A stretch of 64,000 nucleotides of DNA from Prolixibacteraceae bacterium JC049 (GTDB lineage Bacteria > Bacteroidota > Bacteroidia > Bacteroidales > Prolixibacteraceae), in contig SACZ01000002.1 in assembly GCA_023369685.1 (NCBI GenBank), forward strand, positions 248,001 to 312,000, given 5' to 3'. This document shows positions 43,500 to 53,027 of the stretch, one piece after another (positions within the stretch are counted from its first letter, which is position 1; each line of letters opens with the position of its first letter). Position numbers and translations under genes: made by a program. The notes under the pieces are model-generated. The model was not told the origin of the DNA. It was given only the letters and a program-made list of their open reading frames with translations, and did not search any database.

Positions 43500-44063
43500 A
43501 TGAACAAAGATATTATAAAAGCATTAGAAATTTTAAATGCAGGGGGAATAATTCTCTATCCTACAGATACTATTTGGGGAATTGGGTGCGATGCAACGAA
43601 CAAAGAAGCTGTTGCTAAGATTTACGAGTTGAAAAAGCGTGCCGATAGCAAAAGCATGTTGGTTTTAATGGACAACATTAACTCACTTGATCGCTACATG
43701 GAAGAGGTACCAGAAATGGCTTACGATTTAGTTGAACTTTCAGAAAAACCAATTACTATCATCTACCCGGGAGCAAAAAACATAGCTTCCAACTTAATTG
43801 CTGAGGATGGAACTTTAGGAATTAGAGTTACTTCTGAAAAGTTTAGCGCAGAATTGATTCGCCGATTCCGTAAACCTATTGTTTCAACATCGGCAAATAT
43901 TAGCGGTGAGCCTTCTCCTCAGAACTTCTCCGAGATTTCAGAAGAGATTAAAAATGGCGTCGATTTCATTGTTGAATACCGTCAAGAAGAAACCAATAAT
44001 CCAGCTCCTTCAAGTATCATTAAATTGGGTGTAGGCGGAGAGATTCAAATTTTACGAAAATAA
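43500..44063 (+). CDS. tsaC: L-threonylcarbamoyladenylate synthase (YrdC/Sua5 domain)
   Basis: This 187-residue YrdC-fold enzyme makes threonylcarbamoyl-AMP from threonine, bicarbonate and ATP for t6A37 in tRNA. It has GGIILYPTDTIWGIGCDATN (about 15-34), IYELKKRADSKSMLVLM (about 41-57), LGIRVTSEKFSAELI and KPIVSTSANISGEPSP. It lacks the Sua5 C-terminal domain, so it is the short TsaC type. The t6A product is the substrate of the MtaB-type enzyme encoded at 13718. Confidence 0.93.
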   Translation: MNKDIIKALEILNAGGIILYPTDTIWGIGCDATNKEAVAKIYELKKRADSKSMLVLMDNINSLDRYMEEVPEMAYDLVELSEKPITIIYPGAKNIASNLIAEDGTLGIRVTSEKFSAELIRRFRKPIVSTSANISGEPSPQNFSEISEEIKNGVDFIVEYRQEETNNPAPSSIIKLGVGGEIQILRK

Positions 44064-44153
44064 AACACACTGATATTATTTCAGTTACAACCATTGCCTA
44101 AATTTTATTCGGCAATGCAGTCAACCATGGCTCAATCCATAGTGTTATTTCAC

Positions 44154-44161
44154 TAACTTTG
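44154..44161 (+). promoter_or_regulatory. Promoter -7 element for dnaE
   Basis: TAACTTTG matches TAnnTTTG, about 55 nt before dnaE. A CATTGCC/GGCAATG hairpin (44092-44117) sits upstream and may end tsaC transcripts. Confidence 0.45.
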
Positions 44162-44215
44162 AAAGGTTACTGAAATAGCTGTAACCAAACATCAAACAAT
44201 CTTTATCTTTCACAT

Positions 44216-47200
44216 ATGGTGCCATTTACCCATTTACATGTCCACTCTCAATACTCCATACTGGATGGAGCTGCCGGAATATCAGCTTTGGTCAATAAAG
44301 CCAAAGAAGATGGTATGAAGGCCGTAGCTCTAACAGATCACGGAACCATGTATGGTATAAAAGAGTTTCATGCTGCTTGTGCAAAAGCAAAAATAAAACC
44401 CATATTAGGTTGTGAAACTTATGTGGCTGCTCGAGATATTAGTACCAAAACCGAACGTGTTGACCGTTCTGGAGCTCACCTTGTACTTTTGGCTAAAAAC
44501 GAAATAGGATATAGAAATTTACTTAAGCTTATTTCTATTGCCAATACTAAGGGTATGTACTATAAGCCACGTATCGACAAACAAATTTTGAAGCGCTACA
44601 GCGAAGGAATTATAGTTTGTTCGGCATGTTTGGGAGGAGAAGTTCCTCAGAAAATTATGCGTGGCGATATTGAAGGAGCAGAAGAGACCATCAAGTGGTT
44701 TAAAGATGTTTTTGGTGAAGATTATTATTTAGAATTACAGCGCCATGTCAACAACGATCCCCGCCTGAAAGTAGAAATCTATGACAATCAGGTGATGGTG
44801 AACAAAGAGATCATCCAGTTGGCCAAAAAACACGATGTAAAAATCGTGGCAACAAATGATGTCCACTTTACCAATGAGGAAGATGCCGATGCACACGACA
44901 TTCTTATCTGTTTGAACACACAAGCCGATTTGAATGATCCCAACCGTATGCGTTACACCAAACAAGAGTGGTTTAAAACAACGGAGGAAATGTCGCAGCT
45001 TTTTGCCGATGTTCCGGAAGCTGTTACCAACACTTGGGAGATTGCAGAAAAGGTGGAAGAATTCGAGCTCGACTCTGCTCCTATTATGCCTGAATTTCCT
45101 ATTCCTGAAGATTTTGGCACATTCGAAGAGTTCAGAAAGGATTTCACACTAGAAGATATACAAAAGGAGTTTCAGGAAACTGAAATTAATGAAGAAGGCG
45201 AAGAAAAAGTTGTAAAAGATTGGTTCAAAGCACAAGGTGGAGATTTTGAGAAAACACTTAAAAATAAGTTCGAAACAGAGTACTTAAGCCACCTTACATA
45301 TGAAGGAGCTAAAGTTCGCTATGGAGATCCGATACCTGAATCTGTTAAGGAGCGACTCGACTTTGAGTTACAGACCATTAAATTCATGGGATTCCCGGGC
45401 TATTTCCTTATTGTGCAGGATTTCATTAATGCTGCACGAGACATGGGAGTACTTGTAGGGCCAGGTCGTGGTTCTGCTGCCGGAGCTGCTGTTTCTTACT
45501 GTACCGGAATTACCAACATCGACCCGATTAAGTACGACCTGCTTTTTGAGCGTTTCCTTAACCCTGATCGTATCTCAATGCCCGATGTCGACATCGACTT
45601 CGATGATGACGGTAGGCAAATGGTACTCGACTGGGTAACCGAAAAATATGGGCAAGACAAAGTAGCGCATATCTGTACTTTTGGTACCATGGCTGCAAAG
45701 CTGGCTCTTCGAGATGTTGCCCGAGTACTAAAACTGCCTTTGCCTGAAGCAGACAGGTTGGCTAAAATGGTGCCAGAAGCACCAAAGATGACGCTAAAAA
45801 AAGCGTACAAAGAAAACCCCGAGTTAGAAAAAGAAAAAGATTCAGATAATCCTCTGGTTGCTCAGACCATTCAGTTTGCAGAGACATTGGAAGGTTCTGT
45901 GCGCCAAACCGGAGTACACGCATGTGGTATCTTAATTGGGCGTGATCCATTGGATGAGCATATTCCTCTTATTCCAACCAAAGAGGAAGAACTTCTTACC
46001 ACCCAATATGATGGTCGATTTGTAGAGGATATCGGCTTGTTGAAGATGGACTTCTTAGGGCTAAGAACTCTTTCAATTATCAAAGAGTGTATTGAAAATG
46101 TTCGCCGTTCTCACAATATCGAAATCGATATTGATAAGATTCCTCTTGACGATGAGAAGACATATGAACTATTCAGTAGAGGCGATACCACTGCTATTTT
46201 CCAGTTCGAGTCGCCAGGTATGAAGAAATACCTTCGCTTACTAAAGCCCAACCGACTGGAAGATCTTGTGGCCATGAATGCCTTATATCGTCCGGGACCA
46301 ATCGAATATATCCCCGAATTTATTAAGCGTAAGCATGGTGAATCGGAGATAAAATACGACCATCCTATGATGGAAGCTTACCTGAAAGACACTTACGGTA
46401 TTACGGTGTATCAGGAGCAAGTGATGCTTCAGTCACGAGCTTTAGGAAACTTTACTCGTGGTGAATCAGATACGCTTCGTAAGGCAATGGGTAAGAAAAA
46501 AATGGACCTGATGGAAATGCTGAAGGTCAAGTTTAAGAATGGGTGTTTAGCCAACAAAGAGTTTATGGAAGGCTGCGATGGAAATACTAAGGCTGCCGAG
46601 AAACTCATCGATAAGATTTGGAAAGACTGGGAAGCATTTGCCTCATATGCCTTTAACAAGTCTCACTCGGTTTGTTATGCCTACATTGCTTACCAGACAG
46701 GTTACCTTAAGGCGCACTATCCGGCAGAATTTATGGCTGCCGTACTTAGTCGAAACCTATCTAATATGGATAAGATTTCGATTTTCATGGATGAGTGTCA
46801 GCGCATGGAAATGCCTGTTCTAGGTCCTGATGTGAACGAATCCATCGAAAAGTTTACTGTAAACGACAAAGGAGAATTGCGTTTTGGAATGGCCGGCATC
46901 AAAGGTGTTGGCGAAGGTGCCGTAATGGAAATCATTAAGGAACGTGAAGCCAACGGAGCCTATAAAGATATCTTCGATTTTGCTGAACGGGTAAACCTTC
47001 ATTCTGTCAATAAGAAAAACCTTGAAGGGCTAGCAATGGCCGGTGGTTTCGATGATTTTGGACAAGTAAAACGAAGTCAGTTCTTCTATACCGACGACCT
47101 GACAGGGAACACATTTATTGAAAGTCTTATTAAATATGGACAGCGTGTTCAGGGAGAAAAAAACGAAGCCCAGCAATCGCTTTTTGGAATGATGGCTGGC

Positions 47201-47923
47201 AACGATGCAGATATCAAGCAACCCAGCATTCCGAATATTCCTGAATGGCCTAGTATAATTCGCTTAGAAAAAGAAAAGAACCTGATTGGAATTTATCTTT
47301 CTGCGCATCCATTGGATGATTACAAATTGGAAATGGACCATTTTACTACTCGTGGTTTCAATATAAAAACACTAGTGGAACAGATGGATAACCTAAAAGG
47401 GAAAGAAATTACCCTTGGCGGTATGGTTACTGAAGCACATGAAGGAATGACCAAAAATGGGAAACCATTTGGTAAAATTACTGTAAGTGATTTTAGCGGT
47501 TCCAATACATTCTTCTTTTTTGGTCAGGATTATGCCAAATTCAGGAACTACTGTAAGGAAAGCTTTTTCCTTCTAATTAAGGGAAAAGTACAACCGCGCT
47601 TCTTTAATCGGAATCAAAATCCACAAAATGAACAACTAGAATTTAAAATCGATCATATCGAATTTCTTCACGAAGTTAGAAACAGCAGAGTGAAGTCATT
47701 AACTTTAGATGTTCCATTAGATCAGATCACTGATGAATTTATTCAAACACTAGAAGCAAAGACCAATGAGAACGGGGGAAATGCGTTGCTAAAATTTAAT
47801 GTGATCGATCCGAAAAACAAAATGAGTATCAAATTGTTTTCAAGAAGTATAAGAATTAGTTTGACCGATGAAATGGTTCAATTCATTCAAAATATGAATG
47901 ACATTACCTTTCGTGTCAATTAA
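44216..47923 (+). CDS. dnaE: DNA polymerase III alpha subunit
   Basis: This 1235-residue replicative polymerase has an N-terminal PHP domain (FTHLHVHSQYSILDGAAG, 4-21, and ALTDHGTMYG). A charged insertion sits at about 302-345 (EFRKDFTLEDIQKEFQ and onward), as in Bacteroidota DnaE. The palm follows, with GPGRGSAAGAAVSY (about 418-431) and the catalytic aspartates in PDVDIDFDDDGR (about 457-468). Next come EGSVRQTGVHACGI, the fingers, a helix-hairpin-helix part (FGMAGIKGVGEGAV) and a C-terminal OB fold (GKEITLGGMVTEAHEG). Length is within the DnaE1 range. It lies 58 nt before trxA, which has its own promoter. Confidence 0.97.
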   Translation: MVPFTHLHVHSQYSILDGAAGISALVNKAKEDGMKAVALTDHGTMYGIKEFHAACAKAKIKPILGCETYVAARDISTKTERVDRSGAHLVLLAKNEIGYRNLLKLISIANTKGMYYKPRIDKQILKRYSEGIIVCSACLGGEVPQKIMRGDIEGAEETIKWFKDVFGEDYYLELQRHVNNDPRLKVEIYDNQVMVNKEIIQLAKKHDVKIVATNDVHFTNEEDADAHDILICLNTQADLNDPNRMRYTKQEWFKTTEEMSQLFADVPEAVTNTWEIAEKVEEFELDSAPIMPEFPIPEDFGTFEEFRKDFTLEDIQKEFQETEINEEGEEKVVKDWFKAQGGDFEKTLKNKFETEYLSHLTYEGAKVRYGDPIPESVKERLDFELQTIKFMGFPGYFLIVQDFINAARDMGVLVGPGRGSAAGAAVSYCTGITNIDPIKYDLLFERFLNPDRISMPDVDIDFDDDGRQMVLDWVTEKYGQDKVAHICTFGTMAAKLALRDVARVLKLPLPEADRLAKMVPEAPKMTLKKAYKENPELEKEKDSDNPLVAQTIQFAETLEGSVRQTGVHACGILIGRDPLDEHIPLIPTKEEELLTTQYDGRFVEDIGLLKMDFLGLRTLSIIKECIENVRRSHNIEIDIDKIPLDDEKTYELFSRGDTTAIFQFESPGMKKYLRLLKPNRLEDLVAMNALYRPGPIEYIPEFIKRKHGESEIKYDHPMMEAYLKDTYGITVYQEQVMLQSRALGNFTRGESDTLRKAMGKKKMDLMEMLKVKFKNGCLANKEFMEGCDGNTKAAEKLIDKIWKDWEAFASYAFNKSHSVCYAYIAYQTGYLKAHYPAEFMAAVLSRNLSNMDKISIFMDECQRMEMPVLGPDVNESIEKFTVNDKGELRFGMAGIKGVGEGAVMEIIKEREANGAYKDIFDFAERVNLHSVNKKNLEGLAMAGGFDDFGQVKRSQFFYTDDLTGNTFIESLIKYGQRVQGEKNEAQQSLFGMMAGNDADIKQPSIPNIPEWPSIIRLEKEKNLIGIYLSAHPLDDYKLEMDHFTTRGFNIKTLVEQMDNLKGKEITLGGMVTEAHEGMTKNGKPFGKITVSDFSGSNTFFFFGQDYAKFRNYCKESFFLLIKGKVQPRFFNRNQNPQNEQLEFKIDHIEFLHEVRNSRVKSLTLDVPLDQITDEFIQTLEAKTNENGGNALLKFNVIDPKNKMSIKLFSRSIRISLTDEMVQFIQNMNDITFRVN

Positions 47924-47927
47924 TTTT

Positions 47928-47935
47928 TAAATTTG
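47928..47935 (+). promoter_or_regulatory. Promoter -7 element for trxA
   Basis: TAAATTTG matches TAnnTTTG just after the dnaE stop, about 47 nt before trxA. Confidence 0.5.
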
Positions 47936-47981
47936 TGTTTTACTAATAGAAAGAAAGTTAAACAAATAAAAGATAATCATC

Positions 47982-48299
47982 ATGGCAATCGAGATAACAG
48001 ATGCTAACTTTGAAGAAATTGTATTGAAATCAGACAAGCCTGTTCTTGTTGATTTCTGGGCTGAGTGGTGTGGTCCATGTCGTATGGTAGGACCTCTTGT
48101 AGAGGAACTAGCAACAGAATACGAAGGAAAAGCCGTAGTTGGAAAGTTAGACGTTGATACCTCAACTAATGTTCCTGCAAAATATGGCATTAGAAACATT
48201 CCTACTATCTTATTCTTTAAAGACGGAGAAATTGTTGACAAACAAGTTGGAGCTGTTCCAAAGACAGTTTTAGCTCAGAAAATCGACGCATTGCTATAA
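47982..48299 (+). CDS. trxA: Thioredoxin
   Basis: This 105-residue cytosolic thioredoxin has the intact redox motif WAEWCGPCRM (about 26-35) and the cis-proline in IRNIPTILFFKDGE. It also keeps the late GAVPKTVLAQKI. It reduces protein disulfides, including those of ribonucleotide reductase. It contrasts with the cysteine-less thioredoxin fold at 3037. A strong terminator follows, so trxA is probably a single-gene unit. Confidence 0.97.
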   Translation: MAIEITDANFEEIVLKSDKPVLVDFWAEWCGPCRMVGPLVEELATEYEGKAVVGKLDVDTSTNVPAKYGIRNIPTILFFKDGEIVDKQVGAVPKTVLAQKIDALL

Positions 48300-48316
48300 A
48301 AATATTTTGCCTTACG

Positions 48317-48345
48317 AAGGCTGGTTTTTTACCAGCCTTTTTTTT
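48317..48345 (+). terminator. Intrinsic terminator after trxA
   Basis: An AAGGCTGG/CCAGCCTT stem with a T-rich 7-nt loop is followed by a run of T. Confidence 0.88.
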
Positions 48346-48366
48346 GCTCTATTTTAAAACAAACCA

Positions 48367-49296
48367 ATGAATAGTTTATTCGACATTCAACAGTTACAAC
48401 AATTTGACAATTTAGAACTTATTGCCAAAGAAGTGGTCGAAGGCTTTATCACAGGTCTTCACAGAAGTCCATTTCATGGCTTTTCAGTTGAGTTTGCCGA
48501 ACACAGGCAATACAACACTGGAGAGTCGGTAAAACATGTCGATTGGAAAGTTTTTGCTCGTTCGGATAAATTATTTGTAAAACAGTATGAAGAAGAAACC
48601 AATTTACGTTGTCAGTTGGTTATCGACACCTCTTCGTCAATGCTTTTCCCTTATGAAAAGGGAAAGGTAAACCTAAAAAACAAGCTGGCATTTTCAGTCT
48701 ATTCTGCCGCTGCATTAATTTACTTATTGCGTAGACAACGAGATGCAGTAGGACTTTCACTTTTTTCAGATCACATTGAGTTCAATGCCGATCCTCGGTT
48801 ATCTACTGTCCATGCCGAATTGCTTTATGGGAAACTGGCAGGCTTATTAACCAATGAAAAGCCAGAACTGAAAAAAACAACCAACGCAACTGAAGTTCTT
48901 CATCAGATTGCTGAAAACATCCACAAGCGTTCATTAGTCGTTATTTTTAGCGATATGCTGGAAAGCGAAACTTCTGAAGAACTTTTCTCAGCACTTCAAC
49001 ATTTACGTTACAACAAGCACGAAGTTGTTTTATTCCACGTTACAGATGGTAAAATGGAGCAAAATTTCGAGTTTGGTAATCGTCCTCATCGTTTTATCGA
49101 TTTAGAAACTGGAGAATTGGTGAAGTTTAATCCTGCTGATGTGAGAAAAACATATGCCGAAACAGTTCAGAATTATTTCCACGATTTGAAAGTAAAATGT
49201 GGCCAATACAATATCGACCTTATTGAGGCTGATATAAATGATGACTTCAAGCAGGTACTTACCAACTTCTTTATGAAACGAAAGAAATTACTTTAA
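48367..49296 (+). CDS. DUF58 domain protein with von Willebrand-like fold
   Basis: This 309-residue protein has the DUF58 signature GFSVEFAEHRQYNTGESVKHVDWKVFARSDKLFVKQYEEE. A VWA-like domain follows, with a MIDAS-type DTSSSM (about 88-93) and VVIFSDMLE near 199. DUF58 proteins usually work with a MoxR AAA+ ATPase encoded beside them. No MoxR gene is next to this one, and it follows trxA after a terminator. No membrane segment is seen. The function is unknown beyond a likely chaperone or assembly role with MoxR. Confidence 0.82.
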   Translation: MNSLFDIQQLQQFDNLELIAKEVVEGFITGLHRSPFHGFSVEFAEHRQYNTGESVKHVDWKVFARSDKLFVKQYEEETNLRCQLVIDTSSSMLFPYEKGKVNLKNKLAFSVYSAAALIYLLRRQRDAVGLSLFSDHIEFNADPRLSTVHAELLYGKLAGLLTNEKPELKKTTNATEVLHQIAENIHKRSLVVIFSDMLESETSEELFSALQHLRYNKHEVVLFHVTDGKMEQNFEFGNRPHRFIDLETGELVKFNPADVRKTYAETVQNYFHDLKVKCGQYNIDLIEADINDDFKQVLTNFFMKRKKLL

Positions 49297-50354
49297 TTCT
49301 TATAGATTAGAGTTGAAGTAATTGGGAAATGATCGGAATAACTAACCTTGTGTGCTTTGTAGTTCATTGGTGAAATATTCTCGTTGGTTAGAATATAATC
49401 TATTCTGAAGTTCATAAACTTACCACGAAGAGTATTCCCCCAACCTTTACCTGATTTCACAAACGCATCTTTTAAATTACTTCTCATTTTTCGATATGCA
49501 TACGACATTGGAGGAGCATTGAAGTCGCCACATACAATTACCGGATAGGGAGATGCTTCGATGTGCTGTTTTACTTCATTGGCCTGATCGGCACGCATCT
49601 TCATTGCCTTTTTCATTTTCCAACTAAACTGCTTAATCTCCTCTATCTGTTTATCATTGGGCTTCACACTCAGCGAATCAATGAACTTATAATCTTTCGG
49701 CTTGATTTTATAGGATTGAAGATGGCAGTTATAAATCCGCAGCGTATCATCATTCACCAAAATATCGGTATAAATAACAATGTTACCCGACCTGTCGAAA
49801 CGAATTTCACCCATATCTAAAATCGGGAAACGGGTGTAAGTTAAAGGGCCTGTTTTATCTGAAGTATGAGCTAACTGGTAGTGTTTTATCCCCTTTAATT
49901 TCAACTTTAAACTTGCAGGATTATATTTACCCCATTTATGCATGCTCGCCTCCTGAAGGCAAATAATATCCGATTTTTGTCCATTTAAGAAGTTAATAAT
50001 CGTATCGAGATGATGCGCTTTATTCTCGTCATCTCGGAAATAGCGCACATTGTAACTTAAAACATTAATACCATCCTCTTCTGTCTCACAACCACTCCAT
50101 TGAAAATGATTGGAAACATTTCCCCAGCCAATAATAGCTATCACTAAAGACAACAAAAGCCAACTACTTTTTCGCCACAACCACAGTAGAATGAACAGCA
50201 AATTGGCAATATAAACCAGCGGAAAAATAAGAGCAAGTCCATTAACCATCCAAAATAATTTTGGATGCATATAGCCCGAAGCATAGCATAAAAGAAGAGC
50301 TATTACAACTAATACATTGGCTACTTTAAATATTTTACGTCCTAAATTTTTCAA
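49293..50354 (-). CDS. Membrane-anchored endonuclease/exonuclease/phosphatase family protein
   Basis: This 353-residue protein has three hydrophobic segments in the first 85 residues, then an EEP domain. That domain has VLSYNVRYFRDDE, DIICLQEASMHKWG (catalytic glutamate), VCGDFNAPPMSYAYRKM and the C-terminal YSDHFPITSTLI. The active-site pieces are complete. Membrane-anchored EEP proteins of Bacteroidota are common; substrates (nucleic acid, phospholipid or inositol phosphate) are not known. It overlaps the convergent DUF58 gene by 4 nt. Confidence 0.85.
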   Translation of the reverse strand: MKNLGRKIFKVANVLVVIALLLCYASGYMHPKLFWMVNGLALIFPLVYIANLLFILLWLWRKSSWLLLSLVIAIIGWGNVSNHFQWSGCETEEDGINVLSYNVRYFRDDENKAHHLDTIINFLNGQKSDIICLQEASMHKWGKYNPASLKLKLKGIKHYQLAHTSDKTGPLTYTRFPILDMGEIRFDRSGNIVIYTDILVNDDTLRIYNCHLQSYKIKPKDYKFIDSLSVKPNDKQIEEIKQFSWKMKKAMKMRADQANEVKQHIEASPYPVIVCGDFNAPPMSYAYRKMRSNLKDAFVKSGKGWGNTLRGKFMNFRIDYILTNENISPMNYKAHKVSYSDHFPITSTLIYKN

Positions 50355-50438
50355 GAAAATTTACAGTTTAAACACACTTAATCGAAGATACAACATATAG
50401 AAGAGAAATACTGAAACTTATCTCTTTTTAACACAACT

Positions 50439-50951
50439 CTACAATTTATTCAATGCTGCAAGAATCTTTTTGCCTCTACTTTTCATTCCTGCACTTCCTT
50501 CTTCCATATGGTGTTCGATAAGTAATGCCAATTCATTCTGCAGGTCGGGATAAACTTTAGAGAATTCAAATAATATTTGCATAGCATGAACACGAACGGC
50601 AATCGGCATTGAAGTAGATTCAAATATATCAAAACAACGATCGATAAATTCTCCAGAGATGTTCTCCTTAATAGGAAATTCGCTAATAATCTTTAGGAAA
50701 TGCCTCAACACTCCATCTTTTTTCACAGCAAGAACAGCTTCTGGTAATCGATCGACTATCCCCTTTACTGCATTACTATTCTTCTGATGCATATGATCAA
50801 TTACCCAAGCTGCTCTCCATGCTTTATCCCAATCACTAGTCGCTAATCTCCACAATTCTTCCAAATATTCTGGTTGATCGATTGCTGCATCAGCAATTAA
50901 TCTCGCCTCTTTTCCCGACCGAATATCTGTTAATAATTCTTTTAAGTTCAT
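50439..50951 (-). CDS. Hypothetical HEAT-like helical-repeat protein
   Basis: This 170-residue protein has no family I can name. It is predicted almost wholly helical, in repeating amphipathic pairs such as AWRAAWVIDHMHQKN (about 46-60), GVLRHFLKIISEFPI and IAVRVHAMQILFEFSKVYPD. This fits ARM/HEAT-type repeats. There is no signal or membrane segment. It may act as a protein-binding scaffold; no partner is implied by context. Confidence 0.65.
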   Translation of the reverse strand: MNLKELLTDIRSGKEARLIADAAIDQPEYLEELWRLATSDWDKAWRAAWVIDHMHQKNSNAVKGIVDRLPEAVLAVKKDGVLRHFLKIISEFPIKENISGEFIDRCFDIFESTSMPIAVRVHAMQILFEFSKVYPDLQNELALLIEHHMEEGSAGMKSRGKKILAALNKL

Positions 50952-51032
50952 CTTGGTAATTTATGCAATAGCTATTAACGAATAATTGCTACAAATGTAA
51001 AACTATTGCATAAATGTAATCATTAGAATATT

Positions 51033-51263
51033 CTATTCCTCATGCTCTTTCTCAATAAAAGCAAGTGCCTGCACTACATCTTTTTCAAAGACATATAAAT
51101 CGACAACACCTGGAATTCCAGCACCAAAACCAGCATGTGCACCTTCCTGAAATTCGTCTTTTAGCATTGATTCTATCCCAATATCTTCTAATTGGTTTTT
51201 TAGTAATTCTACTTCAACAACAGAACCACTAAATACTTGCACTAATTTATCTTGTTCGTTCAT
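51033..51263 (-). CDS. DUF2007-type small protein
   Basis: This 76-residue protein begins NEQDKLVQVFSGSVVEVELLKNQLEDIGIES and ends VDLYVFEKDVVQALAFIEKEHE. This matches the DUF2007 family, small ferredoxin-fold-like proteins of unknown function, once called putative signal-transducing proteins. The length is typical. It lies between the helical-repeat gene and rarD on the same strand. Confidence 0.75.
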   Translation of the reverse strand: MNEQDKLVQVFSGSVVEVELLKNQLEDIGIESMLKDEFQEGAHAGFGAGIPGVVDLYVFEKDVVQALAFIEKEHEE

Positions 51264-51383
51264 GGTATTTGATTTAATAGTAAAACATATAGAATCAGTT
51301 AGTGACTCTAAACTATTAAACGAATCAGAAAGGAATTTGATTGTTTCATTATTATGTTATCAAACATCCAACCTATTGAAACA

Positions 51384-52274
51384 CTATTTTTTCTTCTGTA
51401 AACGGTTCTTTATCATTGAGTAGGAATAAAATCCCAGTGCAAGCCAAATCAAAGAAAATGCAATAATTTGCTCATATCGAAATGGCTCTTTGTACAAAAC
51501 GATACCAATGAGCAACATCAAACTAGGTCCAATGTATTGAATAAACCCAACTGAAGACAAAGGAATACGCTGTGCTCCTAACCCAAACCAAAGCAGAGGT
51601 AAAGTAGTTACAACACCGGTACCAATCAGTAGTAAATGCGTATTGAGACTTGATGTAAAAAGAGCACCACTGTCATTAAACCACTGCATTCCGATAAACA
51701 CAATGGCCAAAGGTGTTAGAATAAGTGTTTCAACTGCCAAAGCCGGCATCGCCTCAACACCTGATGTTTTCTTTAGCAATCCATAGAAGCCAAAAGAAAA
51801 TGCCAAATAAATAGATAACCATGGAAATTTTCCATAATCGATAGTAAGATAAACAACTGCCAATGCTGCTAAAATCAGTGCTACCATTTTTAATCGGTCC
51901 AACTTTTCGTTTAGCAAAAGCATTCCCAAGGCTACATTCACCAATGGAGTAATGTAATACCCCAGGCTAGCCTCTACAATCCTATCGGCATTTACAGCAT
52001 AGATATATACTCCCCAATTACTACCAACTAACAAGGCTGTTACTACTAATGCTTTCATTGCTTTTTTATCAGAAAGCCATTGTTTTAGTTTTAACTTCTT
52101 TCGGTAGATTAATATTAACACCACAAATACAAATGACCAGAAAATACGATGGGCTAAAATTTCCCACGCAGGAATCTCTTTCAACCACTTCCAATAAATT
52201 GGTAAAACTCCCCAGCTCAAGAAGGCAATTACGGTATAACCATACCCTCGTTTCGTTTCATTAGCTAATTCCAT
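51384..52274 (-). CDS. rarD: EamA family transporter, RarD type
   Basis: This 296-residue membrane protein has about ten helices in two EamA repeats. The opening GYTVIAFLSWGVLPIYWKWLKEIPAWEILAHRIFWSF is characteristic of RarD. The inner segments LGYYITPLVNVALGMLLLNEKL and VGFIQYIGPSLMLLIGIVLYKEPF fit both repeat halves. The family moves small metabolites. The name comes from chloramphenicol sensitivity in E. coli, and the substrate here is unknown. Confidence 0.9.
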   Translation of the reverse strand: MELANETKRGYGYTVIAFLSWGVLPIYWKWLKEIPAWEILAHRIFWSFVFVVLILIYRKKLKLKQWLSDKKAMKALVVTALLVGSNWGVYIYAVNADRIVEASLGYYITPLVNVALGMLLLNEKLDRLKMVALILAALAVVYLTIDYGKFPWLSIYLAFSFGFYGLLKKTSGVEAMPALAVETLILTPLAIVFIGMQWFNDSGALFTSSLNTHLLLIGTGVVTTLPLLWFGLGAQRIPLSSVGFIQYIGPSLMLLIGIVLYKEPFRYEQIIAFSLIWLALGFYSYSMIKNRLQKKK

Positions 52275-52358
52275 ATACCAAATATAGTGAATCCATTTCT
52301 GTAATCGGCATTCCCCATTTTAGGTGATTTCTTGTATAAAAACCATTAATTCTGGCGA

Positions 52359-52389
52359 TTGACATAGAATCTTCTCTACGGTATTTTTG
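52359..52389 (+). promoter_or_regulatory. Promoter of the flavodoxin gene
   Basis: TTG at 52359-52361 and TATTTTTG at 52382-52389 with a 20-nt spacer match the Bacteroidota promoter. The gene starts 48 nt further on. Confidence 0.65.
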
Positions 52390-52436
52390 TAACCAGTTAT
52401 CTAATGAAGTCAATTTCGATCTAAAATTTTAAAATC

Positions 52437-52937
52437 ATGGGAAAGACAGCTATCATTTATGGATCAACAACTGGTAATACCGAATCGATTGCCAATCAGA
52501 TAAAAACAGAGCTTAGCGACAGTTCTGTTGATATTCTATCTATTGCAGATACATCGATTGATGAGATGAAAGGATACGACAACCTTATTTTGGGGACTTC
52601 GACATGGGGACTTGGTGATTTACAAGATGACTGGGAAGGTCCTTGCGACGAACTAAGTCAACTAGGAAAACAAAAGGTAGCCCTATTCGGATTAGGAGAT
52701 TGCATGTCGTACCCCGACACATTTGTGGACGGAATGGGACAACTTTACGAAGCAGTAAAACAATCAGAAGCAGAAGTTATTGGTTTTACCTCTTCAACAG
52801 CATACGACTTTGATGCCTCAGTGGCACAGGTTGAAGATGAATTTGTTGGTTTAGTGATTGATGAAGATAATGAGTCGGATAAAACAACTGGCAGAATTAG
52901 CGAATGGGTAGAATCAATCAAGCCTTTGCTTTCGTAA
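52437..52937 (+). CDS. fldA: Flavodoxin, long-chain type
   Basis: This 166-residue FMN protein has the phosphate loop YGSTTGNTESIA (about 8-19), LGTSTWGLGDLQDDWEG (about 53-69) and the FMN-stacking aromatic region GLGDCMSYPDTFVDGMG (about 86-102). The GFTSSTAYDFDAS insertion marks the long-chain form. It carries single electrons and often replaces ferredoxin under low iron. It is a plausible partner for the two FNR-like reductases and for the radical-SAM enzymes in this window, although it lies 26 kb away. A terminator follows. Confidence 0.94.
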   Translation: MGKTAIIYGSTTGNTESIANQIKTELSDSSVDILSIADTSIDEMKGYDNLILGTSTWGLGDLQDDWEGPCDELSQLGKQKVALFGLGDCMSYPDTFVDGMGQLYEAVKQSEAEVIGFTSSTAYDFDASVAQVEDEFVGLVIDEDNESDKTTGRISEWVESIKPLLS

Positions 52938-53001
52938 CCTTCAGGCTTTAAGTTTATATGAATCTAAAAGATTCATTTCGGAAATCATAAATACGTTTGA
53001 G

Positions 53002-53027
53002 TGGCGGTTCTTTACCGCCATTTTTTT
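53002..53027 (+). terminator. Intrinsic terminator after flavodoxin
   Basis: TGGCGGT/ACCGCCA with a 5-nt loop is followed by seven T. The last bases overlap the end of a small minus-strand frame. Confidence 0.88.

Noticed and set aside
47927-48241. Minus-strand frame opposite trxA
   Set aside because: Antisense of a highly conserved thioredoxin gene.
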